A stretch of DNA of 64,000 bases. Origin: Alteromonas marina. Lineage in GTDB: Bacteria; Pseudomonadota; Gammaproteobacteria; Enterobacterales; Alteromonadaceae. Shown here in pieces: positions 9,018 to 18,118 of this stretch. How positions within the stretch are numbered: the stretch's first letter is position 1; each line of letters opens with the position of its first letter. Made by a program: the position numbers and the translations under genes. The stretch spans positions 48,022 to 112,021 of the forward strand of contig NZ_JWLW01000019.1 in NCBI RefSeq assembly GCF_000808575.1, in the 5' to 3' direction. The notes beneath the pieces are model-generated. The model was not told the DNA's origin and searched no databases. It saw only the letters and a program-made list of their open reading frames with translations.

Positions 9018-9945
9018 CTATTGAGAGCTAGACATGCATTTGTCAGTTTTATGTTTCTCTTTAATACTGTACATCAACTTGTCGGCTTTAGTTAATAAGC
9101 TCGATAAATCTTTGCAACGACTTGCAAGACATTGTCCCCTGCGTTATGCCCCTACTGATCATTAATTTCCTTGAATTTATCAATATCAATGAAAAGTAAT
9201 GTTAGATAGCCGCCCTCCTTGTGGAAGTTATTCAACAGAGATTGCGCTCCCCCTTCCCAGCCACTGCGGTTAAGCACGTTGCATAACGAGTCAGTAGACG
9301 CGCGCTTAAATGCACTAAGCCTGTCATCATCGAGTTTTTTTACTTTCCTTGATGTGGCAATAGCAAAAATAAAGGCCTCGATAGTAATACCCACTATAAG
9401 AGAATATCGATACATGAATGCCGAGGCGTCTACGAAAACTAAACGAAAAAGCTGTAAGAATAAAAACCTAGGCTTTGCATGCTAGTTCCCAGCATGCCTA
9501 CATATAAGGTCAGAGCCAAACAAAAGCCAATAAATAGGCTCATCATGAGCGTGTGGACCGACACATATTTTTGAAAATCACCAAGCGGCGTTACCTTAAA
9601 CGTCACGCTGCGTTGAACCTGTGCATTAATATCAAGGTATAGGCGGTTGTTCGAACTGTCGATAGTGTATGCTTCAAACGCGCTAGGTAGCCTTTGCACT
9701 TTGCGCATTTCACTATCGTAGAGCTGGTTGTAATTTATATAGTTGCGTGGAAAATAAAGAATATGTTGCGCATCCAGGTTACACGTCAGCTTGAGGCGCT
9801 GATCTCCTGGTTGTAAAAGTATGGTTGAAGCACCCCCATCTACGCTACCTTCAAAGTAGCACTAAGCAAATGTTTGAGCACTTGCTGCATATAAAATTAG
9901 CCCGATAAATAAGTGAATAAAATTACGCGACGCACGCCATGTCAT
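9018..9945 (-). pseudogene. Decayed 7TMR-DISM/GGDEF diguanylate cyclase
   Basis: The remains run from an ATG at 9945 with a clean signal peptide (ending ASAQTFA) to a stop at 9018-9020. Four lesions are visible. A TAG at 9862-9864 falls just after the signal peptide and the same frame then continues as a DISMED2-like extracellular domain. The seven-helix region is reduced to about two helices with a frame change near 9420-9440. A second TAG at 9152-9154 replaces the residue after DKFKEINDQ. The segment that should contain the GGDEF signature is missing, the frame jumping from VVAKIYRAY to KADKLMYSIKEK. It cannot make a working cyclase. The original would have been a periplasm-sensing c-di-GMP synthase. 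Confidence 0.85.
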
Positions 9946-10156
9946 AGACTAGCTTCCCACTGGAACTACAGCCAAATCCGTGTAGCAAAAATATCCCTGT
10001 ACGACTATTACATTAAGATATGTATGATTGGTTATAATTAGGTATAAGAACCAACACACGTTAATCTTAGTTTATAAATTTCAGTTCGCTAAACAATTTG
10101 CTTTTGAACACTCAAAACTTACATTAAGAGATAAGAGACTGTGAGTTAAAAGTACG

Positions 10157-11329
10157 TCAGACGTTGAACGAAATTCCCTTTACGCCGTTAAGTTTAGGTT
10201 TAGCAAATAAGTACCCCTGAAAACGCTGAACACCCGCATGCTGTAACCACAACCATTCATCTAAGGTTTCTACTCCCTCGACCACTAATGGGATACCCAT
10301 TGAATTCGCAAACTCAAGTACGGCTTCTGTAATAGCCTGTCTATGTCCATTTTCATGAATACCAGTGGTGATTTTTCTGTCTAGTTTTATTTTGTCGGGC
10401 GAAAAATCTGCGAGTAATGAAAGCCCAGCGTAGCCTGCGCCAAAATCATCAATGGCTATACGAATACCGAAAGAACGAATTTGTTCAATTGCATCATGAA
10501 AAACACTACTTTCTTTGATTATCTCAACCTCAGTTACCTCTACGACTAACTGCTGGGGGTGAAGTCCTGATTGAATAACCAAGCTATGCAAATATTCGCC
10601 TACATCTGCTCTATGAGTGATAGCACCGGGGCATAAATTTATCGACAATGATTGTTCAGAATTGATCAGTGCAGCTCCCTGCTTGATGGCAATAGCTTTC
10701 GTTTCCAAGTCAAACTCGTACTTTTCCGCCCCCTCTAGACACCCAATAATATCCTCGGGGTACTTACCATCTTCGCTTCTAATTAGCGCTTCTATTGATG
10801 AAATTCTTTCTTTACTGGTGTCGACAATGGGCTGAAAGGCAAACTGAATAGGTGAATCACGATAAGGTGCAACGTCCCTATCTAGTGTACTTACATTGAC
10901 CTTAAGATTTTTGCGGTCTTCATTACTTAAACACGTCCGCCATTTACCAGAAGCAAAACTATTAAGAAGTGCAAAAATCCGGCTTTCCCGGTTTAAAATA
11001 ATATCTGGTGGCAGCCAGTAACAACTGCTCCCCTCTACCACTGTTAAGGCTCGCAAGTGCCAATCACCAAAATCTCTCTTATGGACAACGACTTCTGTAA
11101 CCTTCACCACATTCTCGTGCCGACTATCATTTTTTATGTGTTCAAAGAGAAAATCAACGGGCTCACCCTCGCCTTCAAGTACCTGGAAGAAATACTCTCC
11201 GTCGAAAAGTAGAATCCCCGTTATGTTATGACGTTCATTAAAACGTGAAGAGTCAAACGTGATTTTTTGTAAATCTGCTTCATCTATGTGACCGGTAGAA
11301 TGGCTTCTATAAACTAACTGTTTTAGCAC
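10157..11329 (-). CDS. BLUF-EAL blue-light-regulated c-di-GMP phosphodiesterase
   Basis: A 390-residue fusion. The N-terminal BLUF flavin domain (about 1-95) keeps the photoactive Tyr7, Asn35 and Gln49, and Trp90. At the place of the semi-conserved Met (WHM in AppA) it has Leu92 (WHL). The EAL domain (about 160-385) has E180-A-L, Asn231 in SINLCP, Glu264/267 in VEVTE, D294-D295-F-G, Lys316, Glu351 in EGVET and Gln371 in QGY, so it should be catalytically active. It resembles BlrP1/YcgF-type proteins: blue light sensed by FAD changes hydrolysis of c-di-GMP, probably in the cytoplasm. It stands alone, with AGAGAAG as ribosome site, next to the dead GGDEF gene. Confidence 0.93.
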   Translation of the reverse strand: MLKQLVYRSHSTGHIDEADLQKITFDSSRFNERHNITGILLFDGEYFFQVLEGEGEPVDFLFEHIKNDSRHENVVKVTEVVVHKRDFGDWHLRALTVVEGSSCYWLPPDIILNRESRIFALLNSFASGKWRTCLSNEDRKNLKVNVSTLDRDVAPYRDSPIQFAFQPIVDTSKERISSIEALIRSEDGKYPEDIIGCLEGAEKYEFDLETKAIAIKQGAALINSEQSLSINLCPGAITHRADVGEYLHSLVIQSGLHPQQLVVEVTEVEIIKESSVFHDAIEQIRSFGIRIAIDDFGAGYAGLSLLADFSPDKIKLDRKITTGIHENGHRQAITEAVLEFANSMGIPLVVEGVETLDEWLWLQHAGVQRFQGYLFAKPKLNGVKGISFNV

Positions 11330-11490
11330 ATGACTTCTCTTTTACTTCAAACTCTAATCCTTTTAAAAGTTAGGCTGGTGCTGTCACTTCCAGTGACATC
11401 CATTTATAGGCTTTGTGTGACAGCCCCTGTCGATAATCATAGTAGTAAAAACGCCGTTTTCACAAAGTAAGTTCACAACTGAAGGTTTAT

Positions 11491-11799
11491 TTAACGACGC
11501 TCAATAGCAGGTATTGCAAAGTAGGCATCTAAGTCTGACTCTTTTAGTGCATCGAGTTTGCGCTTTCTCTGAGCTCTTTCGTCAATGGTTTCCCCAAATA
11601 CTTCTATATGTAGATCGGCTATTAGGGCTTTACCTTCTTCTTTGCTGATCAAGCCCATTAGTTCACCGGCGTGCATAAAGCCTTGCACTCGATACTTTTC
11701 TGCTTCTACCTTTTTGCCTTGCTTGCTCGCGTTGTAAAGGTTTACAAGCTGCGTTTTGCAAGCGTCGATAAATATGTGTTTTTCGTTTTTGTTTTGCAT
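11491..11799 (-). CDS. Conserved small charged protein of unknown function
   Basis: A 102-residue soluble protein, highly charged and predicted helical, with no signal peptide or known motif. The frame extends upstream to 11862, but the ATG at 11799 has AGAAGGA eight bases before it and is preferred; the extra upstream residues look non-coding. I do not recognise the family. It stands alone, between the BLUF-EAL gene and a secreted beta-barrel-like protein on the other strand. Confidence 0.6.
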   Translation of the reverse strand: MQNKNEKHIFIDACKTQLVNLYNASKQGKKVEAEKYRVQGFMHAGELMGLISKEEGKALIADLHIEVFGETIDERAQRKRKLDALKESDLDAYFAIPAIERR

Positions 11800-12011
11800 T
11801 CCTGCATTCCTTCTAATAGCCCCACACACAATAGCGATTTTTGATCTTATTAGGTAGCGCAATCGCCGTCCGCTTGGAATTAAAGTGCATGTACTATGAA
11901 AAGGTACAACTAAAGTTCATTGGTGAGAAAGTCATAGTCCGTCTACGCTTTGAACAGTGCTAGAAGTTAAATCTTCTAGGAAGTCACAAATAAACGTAAG
12001 CGAGCATCATT

Positions 12012-12479
12012 ATGCGAGTAAGAATAGCTTTAGGCTTGGTCACTGCCTTGGCATTTGCGCCTGATGTTGGAGCAAAGGGAAGTGCTCATCATTGGGAAAC
12101 GTCTCCCCACCACTTGTCTGCTCTTGTGGGCACTACCTACACGAAAGAGTGCGGCAACGCATTTACCTTGGGCATCGATTACGAGTATCGACTTAATGAC
12201 TTTCTCGGTGTGGGGTTTGTTGCCGAATACGCGTTTGAAGATTTAGATGCCTACACCTACTTGCTTGTTGCCGATCTTCACATTACTAATAACTTTATTG
12301 CTCAAATAGGTCCGGGTGTTGAGTTTCACGGCAGCCATAAGATGGAAGTGGCACGGTTAGGCTTTTTGTATGAATTTGAAACCTCTGGCTTTACCATATC
12401 ACCGCAGCTTCATTACGATTACCATCGAAACCACAAAAGCGCAGTGGTTGCAGGTCTGGCCATTGGCATGTCGTTTTAA
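12012..12479 (+). CDS. Small outer-membrane beta-barrel-like protein
   Basis: A 155-residue protein with an N-terminal signal peptide (cleavage likely after DVGA, near residue 21). The rest alternates polar and hydrophobic residues in about eight strand-like segments and ends in Phe (GLAIGMSF), the usual terminal signal for outer-membrane barrels. No enzyme motif is visible, so a small porin-like or structural barrel is the best reading. Its TAA overlaps the stop codon of the convergent YhiN-type gene (12476-12479), so the two genes share their last bases. Confidence 0.65.
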   Translation: MRVRIALGLVTALAFAPDVGAKGSAHHWETSPHHLSALVGTTYTKECGNAFTLGIDYEYRLNDFLGVGFVAEYAFEDLDAYTYLLVADLHITNNFIAQIGPGVEFHGSHKMEVARLGFLYEFETSGFTISPQLHYDYHRNHKSAVVAGLAIGMSF

Positions 12480-13657
12480 ACCACTTGCCCAGCTGCCCAG
12501 CCGCTACTCCACGCCCACTGGAAGTTAAAGCCACCGAGCCAACCGGTAACGTCAACCACTTCGCCAATGAAGTACAGGCCTTCAACATTTTTTGCCATCA
12601 TGGTTTTTGATGATAGGTCATTGGTATCTACACCGCCTATAGTAACCTCGGCAGTGCGATAGCCTTCTGTGCCATTGGGCTTTATGTGCCAATTCTCTAA
12701 GGTGTCAGCAATGGCATCGCACTCGCCGTGAGTAAGCTGTTTCACCGGCACGTTGCGCCAACTATGATACTCAATAAGGCTCTGTACCATACGCTTTGGA
12801 AATACTTTATTTAAACAGGTAGCAAGCAATGCATCTGGCGTCTCTGTGCGTGCAGTTTGTAGAAACGCCGTAGCATCATCATTAGGTAGCATATTGATAC
12901 TTAAGCTGTCACCCGCTTCCCAATAGCTGGAAATTTGAAGCATGGCAGGGCCGCTTAACCCTCGGTGGGTAAAAAGCATCGCCTCTTTAAACGTGGTGTC
13001 GTTACAGCTGGCATATACATCAACTGCGATACCGCTAAGCTCTGCCAGTGTTTCTTTGTCTTTATCATGCAAGGTAAAAGGCACAAGAGCCGCGCGAGTG
13101 GGTAATACATTAAGACCGAATTGTTCGGCTATTTTATAACCGAATGGCGTCGCCCCCAGTTTTGGCATACTTAAGCCGCCGGTCGCGATAACTAAAGACT
13201 CACAGATGTATTCGCCATTCGAAGTGGTTAACAAGTACCCACTTTCAACTTTTTCTACACTTGTGATTTCACAGCGTGTAGTAATAGTCACGCCCGCTTT
13301 ATTGCATTCGTTAAGCAACAAATCGACGATGTCTTTGGCGCTGTCATCACAAAACAATTGGCCCAAAGTTTTTTCATGATAGGCAATACCGTGCTCGGCA
13401 ACCAAACCAATAAAGTCCCATTGGGTATAGCGACTTAGTGCTGACTTACAAAAGTGAGGGTTTTGCGATAGGAAATTGGCAGGTTCTGCATACATATTGG
13501 TGAAATTACAGCGACCGCCCCCTGACATAAGGATCTTGCGGCCGACTTTTTTGGCATGATCGAGCACTTCTACGCTGCGCCCGCGCGCGCCTGCTTGTGC
13601 CGCACAGAACAGCCCTGCTGCACCTGCACCAATTACTATAACATCGCGCTTAATCAC
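12476..13657 (-). CDS. HI0933/YhiN-family FAD-dependent oxidoreductase
   Basis: A 393-residue flavoprotein. The N-terminal dinucleotide fold VIGAGAAGLFCA binds FAD; the GGGRCNFTN segment and the C-terminal GGFNFQWAWSSGWAAG are typical of the HI0933-like family (YhiN). The physiological substrate is not known. It starts at GTG two bases after fbpC ends, so it is probably the last gene of the Fur-controlled fbp operon. Its stop codon overlaps that of the convergent barrel gene. Confidence 0.85.
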   Translation of the reverse strand: MIKRDVIVIGAGAAGLFCAAQAGARGRSVEVLDHAKKVGRKILMSGGGRCNFTNMYAEPANFLSQNPHFCKSALSRYTQWDFIGLVAEHGIAYHEKTLGQLFCDDSAKDIVDLLLNECNKAGVTITTRCEITSVEKVESGYLLTTSNGEYICESLVIATGGLSMPKLGATPFGYKIAEQFGLNVLPTRAALVPFTLHDKDKETLAELSGIAVDVYASCNDTTFKEAMLFTHRGLSGPAMLQISSYWEAGDSLSINMLPNDDATAFLQTARTETPDALLATCLNKVFPKRMVQSLIEYHSWRNVPVKQLTHGECDAIADTLENWHIKPNGTEGYRTAEVTIGGVDTNDLSSKTMMAKNVEGLYFIGEVVDVTGWLGGFNFQWAWSSGWAAGQVV

Positions 13658-13659
13658 AA

Positions 13660-14691
13660 TTAACCTCTAGGAAAAACGGCCAATGGATGTGTGGTAATTA
13701 ACTGCACTAAAGCACGAGCTCCAGGCTTAATGGCGTTTTCATGACTTACGCGTACTTTTAGCTCATCACCGCTGTCTAGCATAACTGCATAAAGTCGGCT
13801 TTCGCCTTCATAACGCACCCACTCCACTGTGCAGTTAGTTTCGCTAAGTGTCGCATCTAGACTTAAGTCGTCAGGGCGCACCAACAAATCTACATTGCCG
13901 TTAGCACCTTGAAGCGGCGTGCCTGGCACGTTTCCAATTTCAGTAACCACTGTTTTGTCTGTATTTACTGCGCTGCTATCGAATGTGGCACTTAAGAAGC
14001 TCGCTTCGCCCATAAAACGCGCAACAAAACGGCTTGCTGGCGACGAGTAACAGGCTTCAGGGGTGTCTAATTGCTCAAGCACACCTTTATTCAGTATACC
14101 CACTCTATCGCCAACGCTTAGCGCCTCTTCCTGATCGTGAGTTACCCAAATTGCTGGAACGCCTGCCTTTTTAAGCGCATCGCGAATTTCCCAGCGCAAG
14201 CTGTCTTTTAACGCAGCATCTAAGTTTGAAAGGGGCTCGTCTAGCAGTACGAAAGAAGGTTCGTGCGCAAGAGTTCGCGCTAGCGCAACGCGCTGCTTCT
14301 GACCGCCAGAAAGACGTGCAGGTTTAGCATCACGGAAGTTATCTAAACCCAACAGTTTCAGCCAATGATCAGCAAGCTTAGTGTCTTTTAATCGAAAGCA
14401 TACATTTTGCTGGACGGTAAGGTGTGGAAATAACGCAAAATCTTGAAACACCATGCCCACATTACGCTTTTCAGGCGGCACGTGTTTGTTTGCTGTACTT
14501 TCCCATTCACCTAGGCTCATAGCCCCTTCTGAAATAGGAATAAGCCCAGCCAACGCTTGCAAAATAGTGGTTTTACCACAGCCGGTTGGCCCCACCAGCA
14601 TCAGGATTTCGTCTTGTCCAAGCTCAAGATTTAACTTGTCGACAACGCGGGTAGACCCATAATTCACAGACAAATTATTTACACTAAGCAT
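13660..14691 (-). CDS. fbpC: Iron(III) ABC transporter ATPase (FbpC-like)
   Basis: A 343-residue ABC ATPase. Walker A is GPTGCGKT (about residue 33), the signature is LSGGQKQR, Walker B is SFVLLDEP, and the switch His is in WVTHDQEE. A C-terminal TOBE-like regulatory domain follows, as in FbpC and other 2-domain importers. It powers the FbpA/FbpB system whose genes lie directly upstream; it overlaps fbpB by one base. Thiamine or spermidine importers have related ATPases, but the FbpA partner and the Fur box support iron. Confidence 0.87.
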   Translation of the reverse strand: MLSVNNLSVNYGSTRVVDKLNLELGQDEILMLVGPTGCGKTTILQALAGLIPISEGAMSLGEWESTANKHVPPEKRNVGMVFQDFALFPHLTVQQNVCFRLKDTKLADHWLKLLGLDNFRDAKPARLSGGQKQRVALARTLAHEPSFVLLDEPLSNLDAALKDSLRWEIRDALKKAGVPAIWVTHDQEEALSVGDRVGILNKGVLEQLDTPEACYSSPASRFVARFMGEASFLSATFDSSAVNTDKTVVTEIGNVPGTPLQGANGNVDLLVRPDDLSLDATLSETNCTVEWVRYEGESRLYAVMLDSGDELKVRVSHENAIKPGARALVQLITTHPLAVFPRG

Positions 14692-16211
14692 TACGAACGA
14701 TCATCCTCGGTAACGGTAAACTGGGCTTTTCTTTCGCCCGACAGCATGAGAATTAACCCCACACCTGATAATAAAACAAGTAAAAGCCCTGGCACGGCTG
14801 CGCGGCCAAAGTAACCCGCTTCGTAAACACGCCACATATAGGTAGCTAAGGTTTCAAATCCTGTAGGTCCTAACATAAGCGTTGCAGGTAGTTCGCGCAT
14901 GGCCTCTAAGAACACAAGCGCTGCACCCGCAATCATACCACGAAGGGTTAACGGCAGCGTAATTCGCATAAATGCCTCACGCGGGCTAGCGCCCAGCACG
15001 CGAGCAGCTTTTACCAGACCTGAATCAATATTCTCAGCCGTACTTCTTACACTTCCCACAGCAAGTGGGATAAAGCGCAGTACATAAGCCATCACAAGCA
15101 GACTTAACGTTTGATAGAGCGCGGGCAACTGCAGGCCAACATAAACAAGGGCTGTCCCCATTACGATACCCGGAACCCCAAAGCCAAAATAAGTAATGCG
15201 CTCCATAAAGCGTCCAGCTTTTCCGGCAATAGCGGCGTGAGCTACCGGAATGGCGAGTAATACAGCAACAATTGCTGCAATAAATGACGCATGAGCTGAA
15301 TTCCACGCATAGCTTAATTCAAAGCCACCAGTTCCTTCACGTACTAACCACAGCGTGAAGATAGCAAGGGGAAGTACAATAGCCATAAATACCACCGGCA
15401 TAGTAGCCAACAACATTAGGTTTCGCTGCCAGCGAGCAGGAAACAACGATAAATGCTTACCTGGGCGCTCTTGAGCGCCACTAATACGACTTTCTATAAA
15501 TAGAATAAGCCCAACAATAACCATTAGCTGAAGGCTCAGCATGGCGGCTTGACTAAGACCGAAGGCGTTATACTCAACAAAGATAACACGGGTAAAAGTA
15601 TCAAAGCCCATTATTGCAGGCGTACCAAAATCGGATAACGCATAAAGTGCAGCAAGGAGTGCCCCTGCGGCAACGCTATTCACAACACGCGGTAAAACCA
15701 CTCGCCATAAGCTTGCGCCTAAGGTTAACCCTAGCGTGCGCGCCGCGTTAACCAAGCTTGCATCTAAACTCAGTAAGCTTGAACGGGTTGTCATCATGAC
15801 GAATGGATAAGTATAAAGGCTCATGACCAGCGCAGAGCCCCAAAGGCCGCTGATAGGTGGCGTGCTAATTCCCAGTACGTTTTCAATCTCGCCACCTGTG
15901 CCAAATGAAAAGTACATCGCAAATGCGCCAATGTAGCTTGGTAGTGCTAATGGCGCGGCAAGTAAAATGAGCCAAAACCGCTTAAATGGCATCTGCACAT
16001 AAGCGGTTAAAAAGGCAAGCGGTACGCCGATAAGTACAGAGCCAATAATGGTAAGCACCACCAATGACACCGTGTTCGCTAGTACCCTTAAGTTATGAGT
16101 ATCAAAAAGTTGCGCACTATCTTGAGCTAGAGAAAACAAAACGCCGACGGGCAATAAAGCCATCAGCGCGATAAGAAGTGCCAGTGGATACGACTTTGGC
16201 CAATTTGTCAC
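14691..16211 (-). CDS. fbpB: Iron(III) ABC transporter permease (FbpB-like, fused two-module)
   Basis: A 506-residue membrane protein with about twelve helices and two copies of the binding-protein-dependent transport module. The EAA-type loops are AARTLGLTLGASLWRVVLP near residue 160 and AARVLGASPREAFMRITLP near residue 410. This duplicated form is typical of FbpB/SfuB. It begins at GTG inside the end of fbpA (4-base overlap) and runs into fbpC, so translation is likely coupled. Confidence 0.88.
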   Translation of the reverse strand: MTNWPKSYPLALLIALMALLPVGVLFSLAQDSAQLFDTHNLRVLANTVSLVVLTIIGSVLIGVPLAFLTAYVQMPFKRFWLILLAAPLALPSYIGAFAMYFSFGTGGEIENVLGISTPPISGLWGSALVMSLYTYPFVMMTTRSSLLSLDASLVNAARTLGLTLGASLWRVVLPRVVNSVAAGALLAALYALSDFGTPAIMGFDTFTRVIFVEYNAFGLSQAAMLSLQLMVIVGLILFIESRISGAQERPGKHLSLFPARWQRNLMLLATMPVVFMAIVLPLAIFTLWLVREGTGGFELSYAWNSAHASFIAAIVAVLLAIPVAHAAIAGKAGRFMERITYFGFGVPGIVMGTALVYVGLQLPALYQTLSLLVMAYVLRFIPLAVGSVRSTAENIDSGLVKAARVLGASPREAFMRITLPLTLRGMIAGAALVFLEAMRELPATLMLGPTGFETLATYMWRVYEAGYFGRAAVPGLLLVLLSGVGLILMLSGERKAQFTVTEDDRS

Positions 16212-17242
16212 AGTACGCCAACTTCCCTCATAAGATTAAGTGTAGGGCGTAAGTCAGCCAGTTTACGAAGGTCCATTTCAGGCGGTGACAGCGTGCTTAG
16301 GTCAGCTAAGCCTTGCGGCTGTTCAACCCCTTGAACCAGAGGTATTTCGTAGGCTTCGCGAGCAAGATAAGACTGAACTTCGTGCGAAAGCAGATATCGA
16401 ATAAAGTTAACCGGTAAGTCACCGTCGCTTAATGCAACAATACCAGACGCATTTACTAGGCAACCTGCGTCGCTTTTACTGTACGCAAGCGCTACGTTTG
16501 CATTCAGCTTACCTGATTTAAGGCGAAGCGTGTAATAGTGATTCGCAAAGCCAATATCTACTTCGCCACGTTCAACGCCCATCACTACACCAAGTTCACC
16601 AGCGTACTTTTTTGCGTGCTTATTAATGCCTTTAAGCCACGTTTTGGTCGCTTTATCGCCCTCTAAAATGCGCATAGCGGTAACAAAAGACTGGAACGAC
16701 GAATAAGCCGGCGCCCAGCCAATTTTCAAATCGCTATCGGCTAATGCCATCACGCTTTCAGGGATTTGTTCGGGTTTAACGCGCTCAGTGTTATAAGGCA
16801 GCGTTCGCACGCGGCCTGTAACCGGTGACCAGCTAGGGTATTGGAAATCTTCTCGAAGCTGCGCGCGCAAATCGTCGGGTAACGGCTTTGCTGCGCCTGC
16901 ATCAGTGACAACGCCAATTGAGCCTGTATCTACTGCCCAGAATAGGTCAGCGCGCTTAACGCCCGCCTTGGTTTCGGCAACGATGGTGTTTGCCAATGCT
17001 GCGGACCCGCCGCGTCTAATTTTAAGATTTAGCTTTGGATTGCGCTTTTCGATGGCCTTTAGAACATTCTCGTACAAACCGCCTTCCCCACGCCCCAAAT
17101 ATAGGGTGAGATCACCTTCTAATTTTGGCAGTGATTCAACTGACACACTGCCAGTTTGGGTCATAGCGTGAACAAAACTAAGCGGCAAGCCAGATAATGC
17201 ACCGGCTGCTGCTAAGCCTTGTAAGAATGTTCTACGTTGCAT
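16208..17242 (-). CDS. fbpA: Periplasmic iron(III)-binding protein (FbpA-like), Tat-type signal
   Basis: A 344-residue extracellular solute-binding protein. The N-terminus has a twin-arginine motif (MQRRTFLQG) followed by a hydrophobic stretch, so export by Tat is likely; classical FbpA proteins often use Sec. The paired tyrosines in ANHYYTLRL match the Fe(III)-ligating Tyr pair of FbpA. It delivers ferric ion to FbpB/FbpC. It is the second gene of the operon, nine bases after the helical periplasmic protein. Confidence 0.85.
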   Translation of the reverse strand: MQRRTFLQGLAAAGALSGLPLSFVHAMTQTGSVSVESLPKLEGDLTLYLGRGEGGLYENVLKAIEKRNPKLNLKIRRGGSAALANTIVAETKAGVKRADLFWAVDTGSIGVVTDAGAAKPLPDDLRAQLREDFQYPSWSPVTGRVRTLPYNTERVKPEQIPESVMALADSDLKIGWAPAYSSFQSFVTAMRILEGDKATKTWLKGINKHAKKYAGELGVVMGVERGEVDIGFANHYYTLRLKSGKLNANVALAYSKSDAGCLVNASGIVALSDGDLPVNFIRYLLSHEVQSYLAREAYEIPLVQGVEQPQGLADLSTLSPPEMDLRKLADLRPTLNLMREVGVL

Positions 17243-17251
17243 ACACCTTCC

Positions 17252-18061
17252 TTAAAATACGTCTTTACGACTTTGTTCTACTTCAACCAAAAGTGCGCGA
17301 GCGCGGTCAAGTTTGGCCTGCATAGACTCTACGACCTTACGAACTGAATCAACGCCAGTGTCTTTTGAGATAGCTTGTGGAAGCGTTACGTTAAAGTCTT
17401 TTTCCAAGTCTTCAACCAAAGCTGCGTTTTTCGCAATCAAGTCACCTTCCACACCTTCAAATCGTTGAAGGTAAGTATCGTGAACGAGTGTAGTTGCTAC
17501 TTCGTGAAGCTGTTCCGCGTACTTAGCAACAACACGATCAAGACGTGTTTTAATATCGTCGATAACTTCAGGGCCTGTGGTAGGTTCTTTTTCGGTGGTT
17601 TGAACCTTGTTCACTAAACCTTTCTTTTGATACTGGGACGCAAGTTTAACTGCGCCTAACGCCTGCCACAAGGCATGATTTAGCTTCTCTTGCTCTACTC
17701 GCACTTCAGCAACCGGCTTACCTTCGTCGATAGCGACTTTCACACCGTAAATGCCCTGCCAGATAGAGGCGTAAATGGGCACGTATTGGGTTTCAATGGC
17801 CGAGTGAAAATCGACTTCTTCCCAATATTCAATAAGCGCATCGGTTTTCAGCGACTTATCTTTTGCTTCATACGCGTCAACAACACTGCCAAATTTGCTT
17901 TCTAACCAATGTACCTCTTCTGTGTATTCACCGATGTGCGCGTGAAGATTGTTCACGTGATCGCCAATGGCACCGTTAGCAAGCGCCTGAGAAGATAGCA
18001 TCGAGAAAGTGACCGCAGAAGCCAGTACCAAAGCACTCATTTTTTTCAGTGTTGTTGTCAT
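17252..18061 (-). CDS. Periplasmic helical protein, first gene of Fur-controlled fbp operon
   Basis: From the ATG at 18061 (AGGA seven bases upstream) the product has about 269 residues with a Sec signal peptide ending ALANG. An in-frame start 57 bases upstream exists, but its codons run through the Fur box and it is not credible. The mature part is all-helical, rich in Glu, Lys and His (HVNNLHAHIGEYTEEVHWLE), with no enzyme motif. Its pattern of Tyr/Glu-rich helices recalls the N-terminal periplasmic domain of FTR1-type iron permeases; this is a weak inference from residue patterns. Position ahead of fbpA and behind the Fur box points to a role in ferric or ferrous iron capture. I do not recognise a named family. 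Confidence 0.75.
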   Translation of the reverse strand: MTTTLKKMSALVLASAVTFSMLSSQALANGAIGDHVNNLHAHIGEYTEEVHWLESKFGSVVDAYEAKDKSLKTDALIEYWEEVDFHSAIETQYVPIYASIWQGIYGVKVAIDEGKPVAEVRVEQEKLNHALWQALGAVKLASQYQKKGLVNKVQTTEKEPTTGPEVIDDIKTRLDRVVAKYAEQLHEVATTLVHDTYLQRFEGVEGDLIAKNAALVEDLEKDFNVTLPQAISKDTGVDSVRKVVESMQAKLDRARALLVEVEQSRKDVF

Positions 18062-18093
18062 AATTATTCCTAAAACATTTGTCTTTTCGCGCA

Positions 18094-18112
18094 AATGATA
18101 CTTATTATCATT
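18094..18112 (-). promoter_or_regulatory. Fur box of the fbp operon
   Basis: The 19-base site reads AATGATAATAAGTATCATT on the minus strand, a near-perfect inverted repeat very close to the Fur consensus (GATAAT-type hexamers). It ends 33 bases before the ATG of the first operon gene, so bound Fur-Fe(II) would block the promoter. It predicts iron-repressed expression of 18061-12476. Confidence 0.88.
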
Positions 18113-18118
18113 AAGCAA

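Noticed and set aside
11800..11862. N-terminal extension of the small charged protein
   Set aside because: A better ribosome site (AGAAGGA) lies before the ATG at 11799, and the extension has different residue use.
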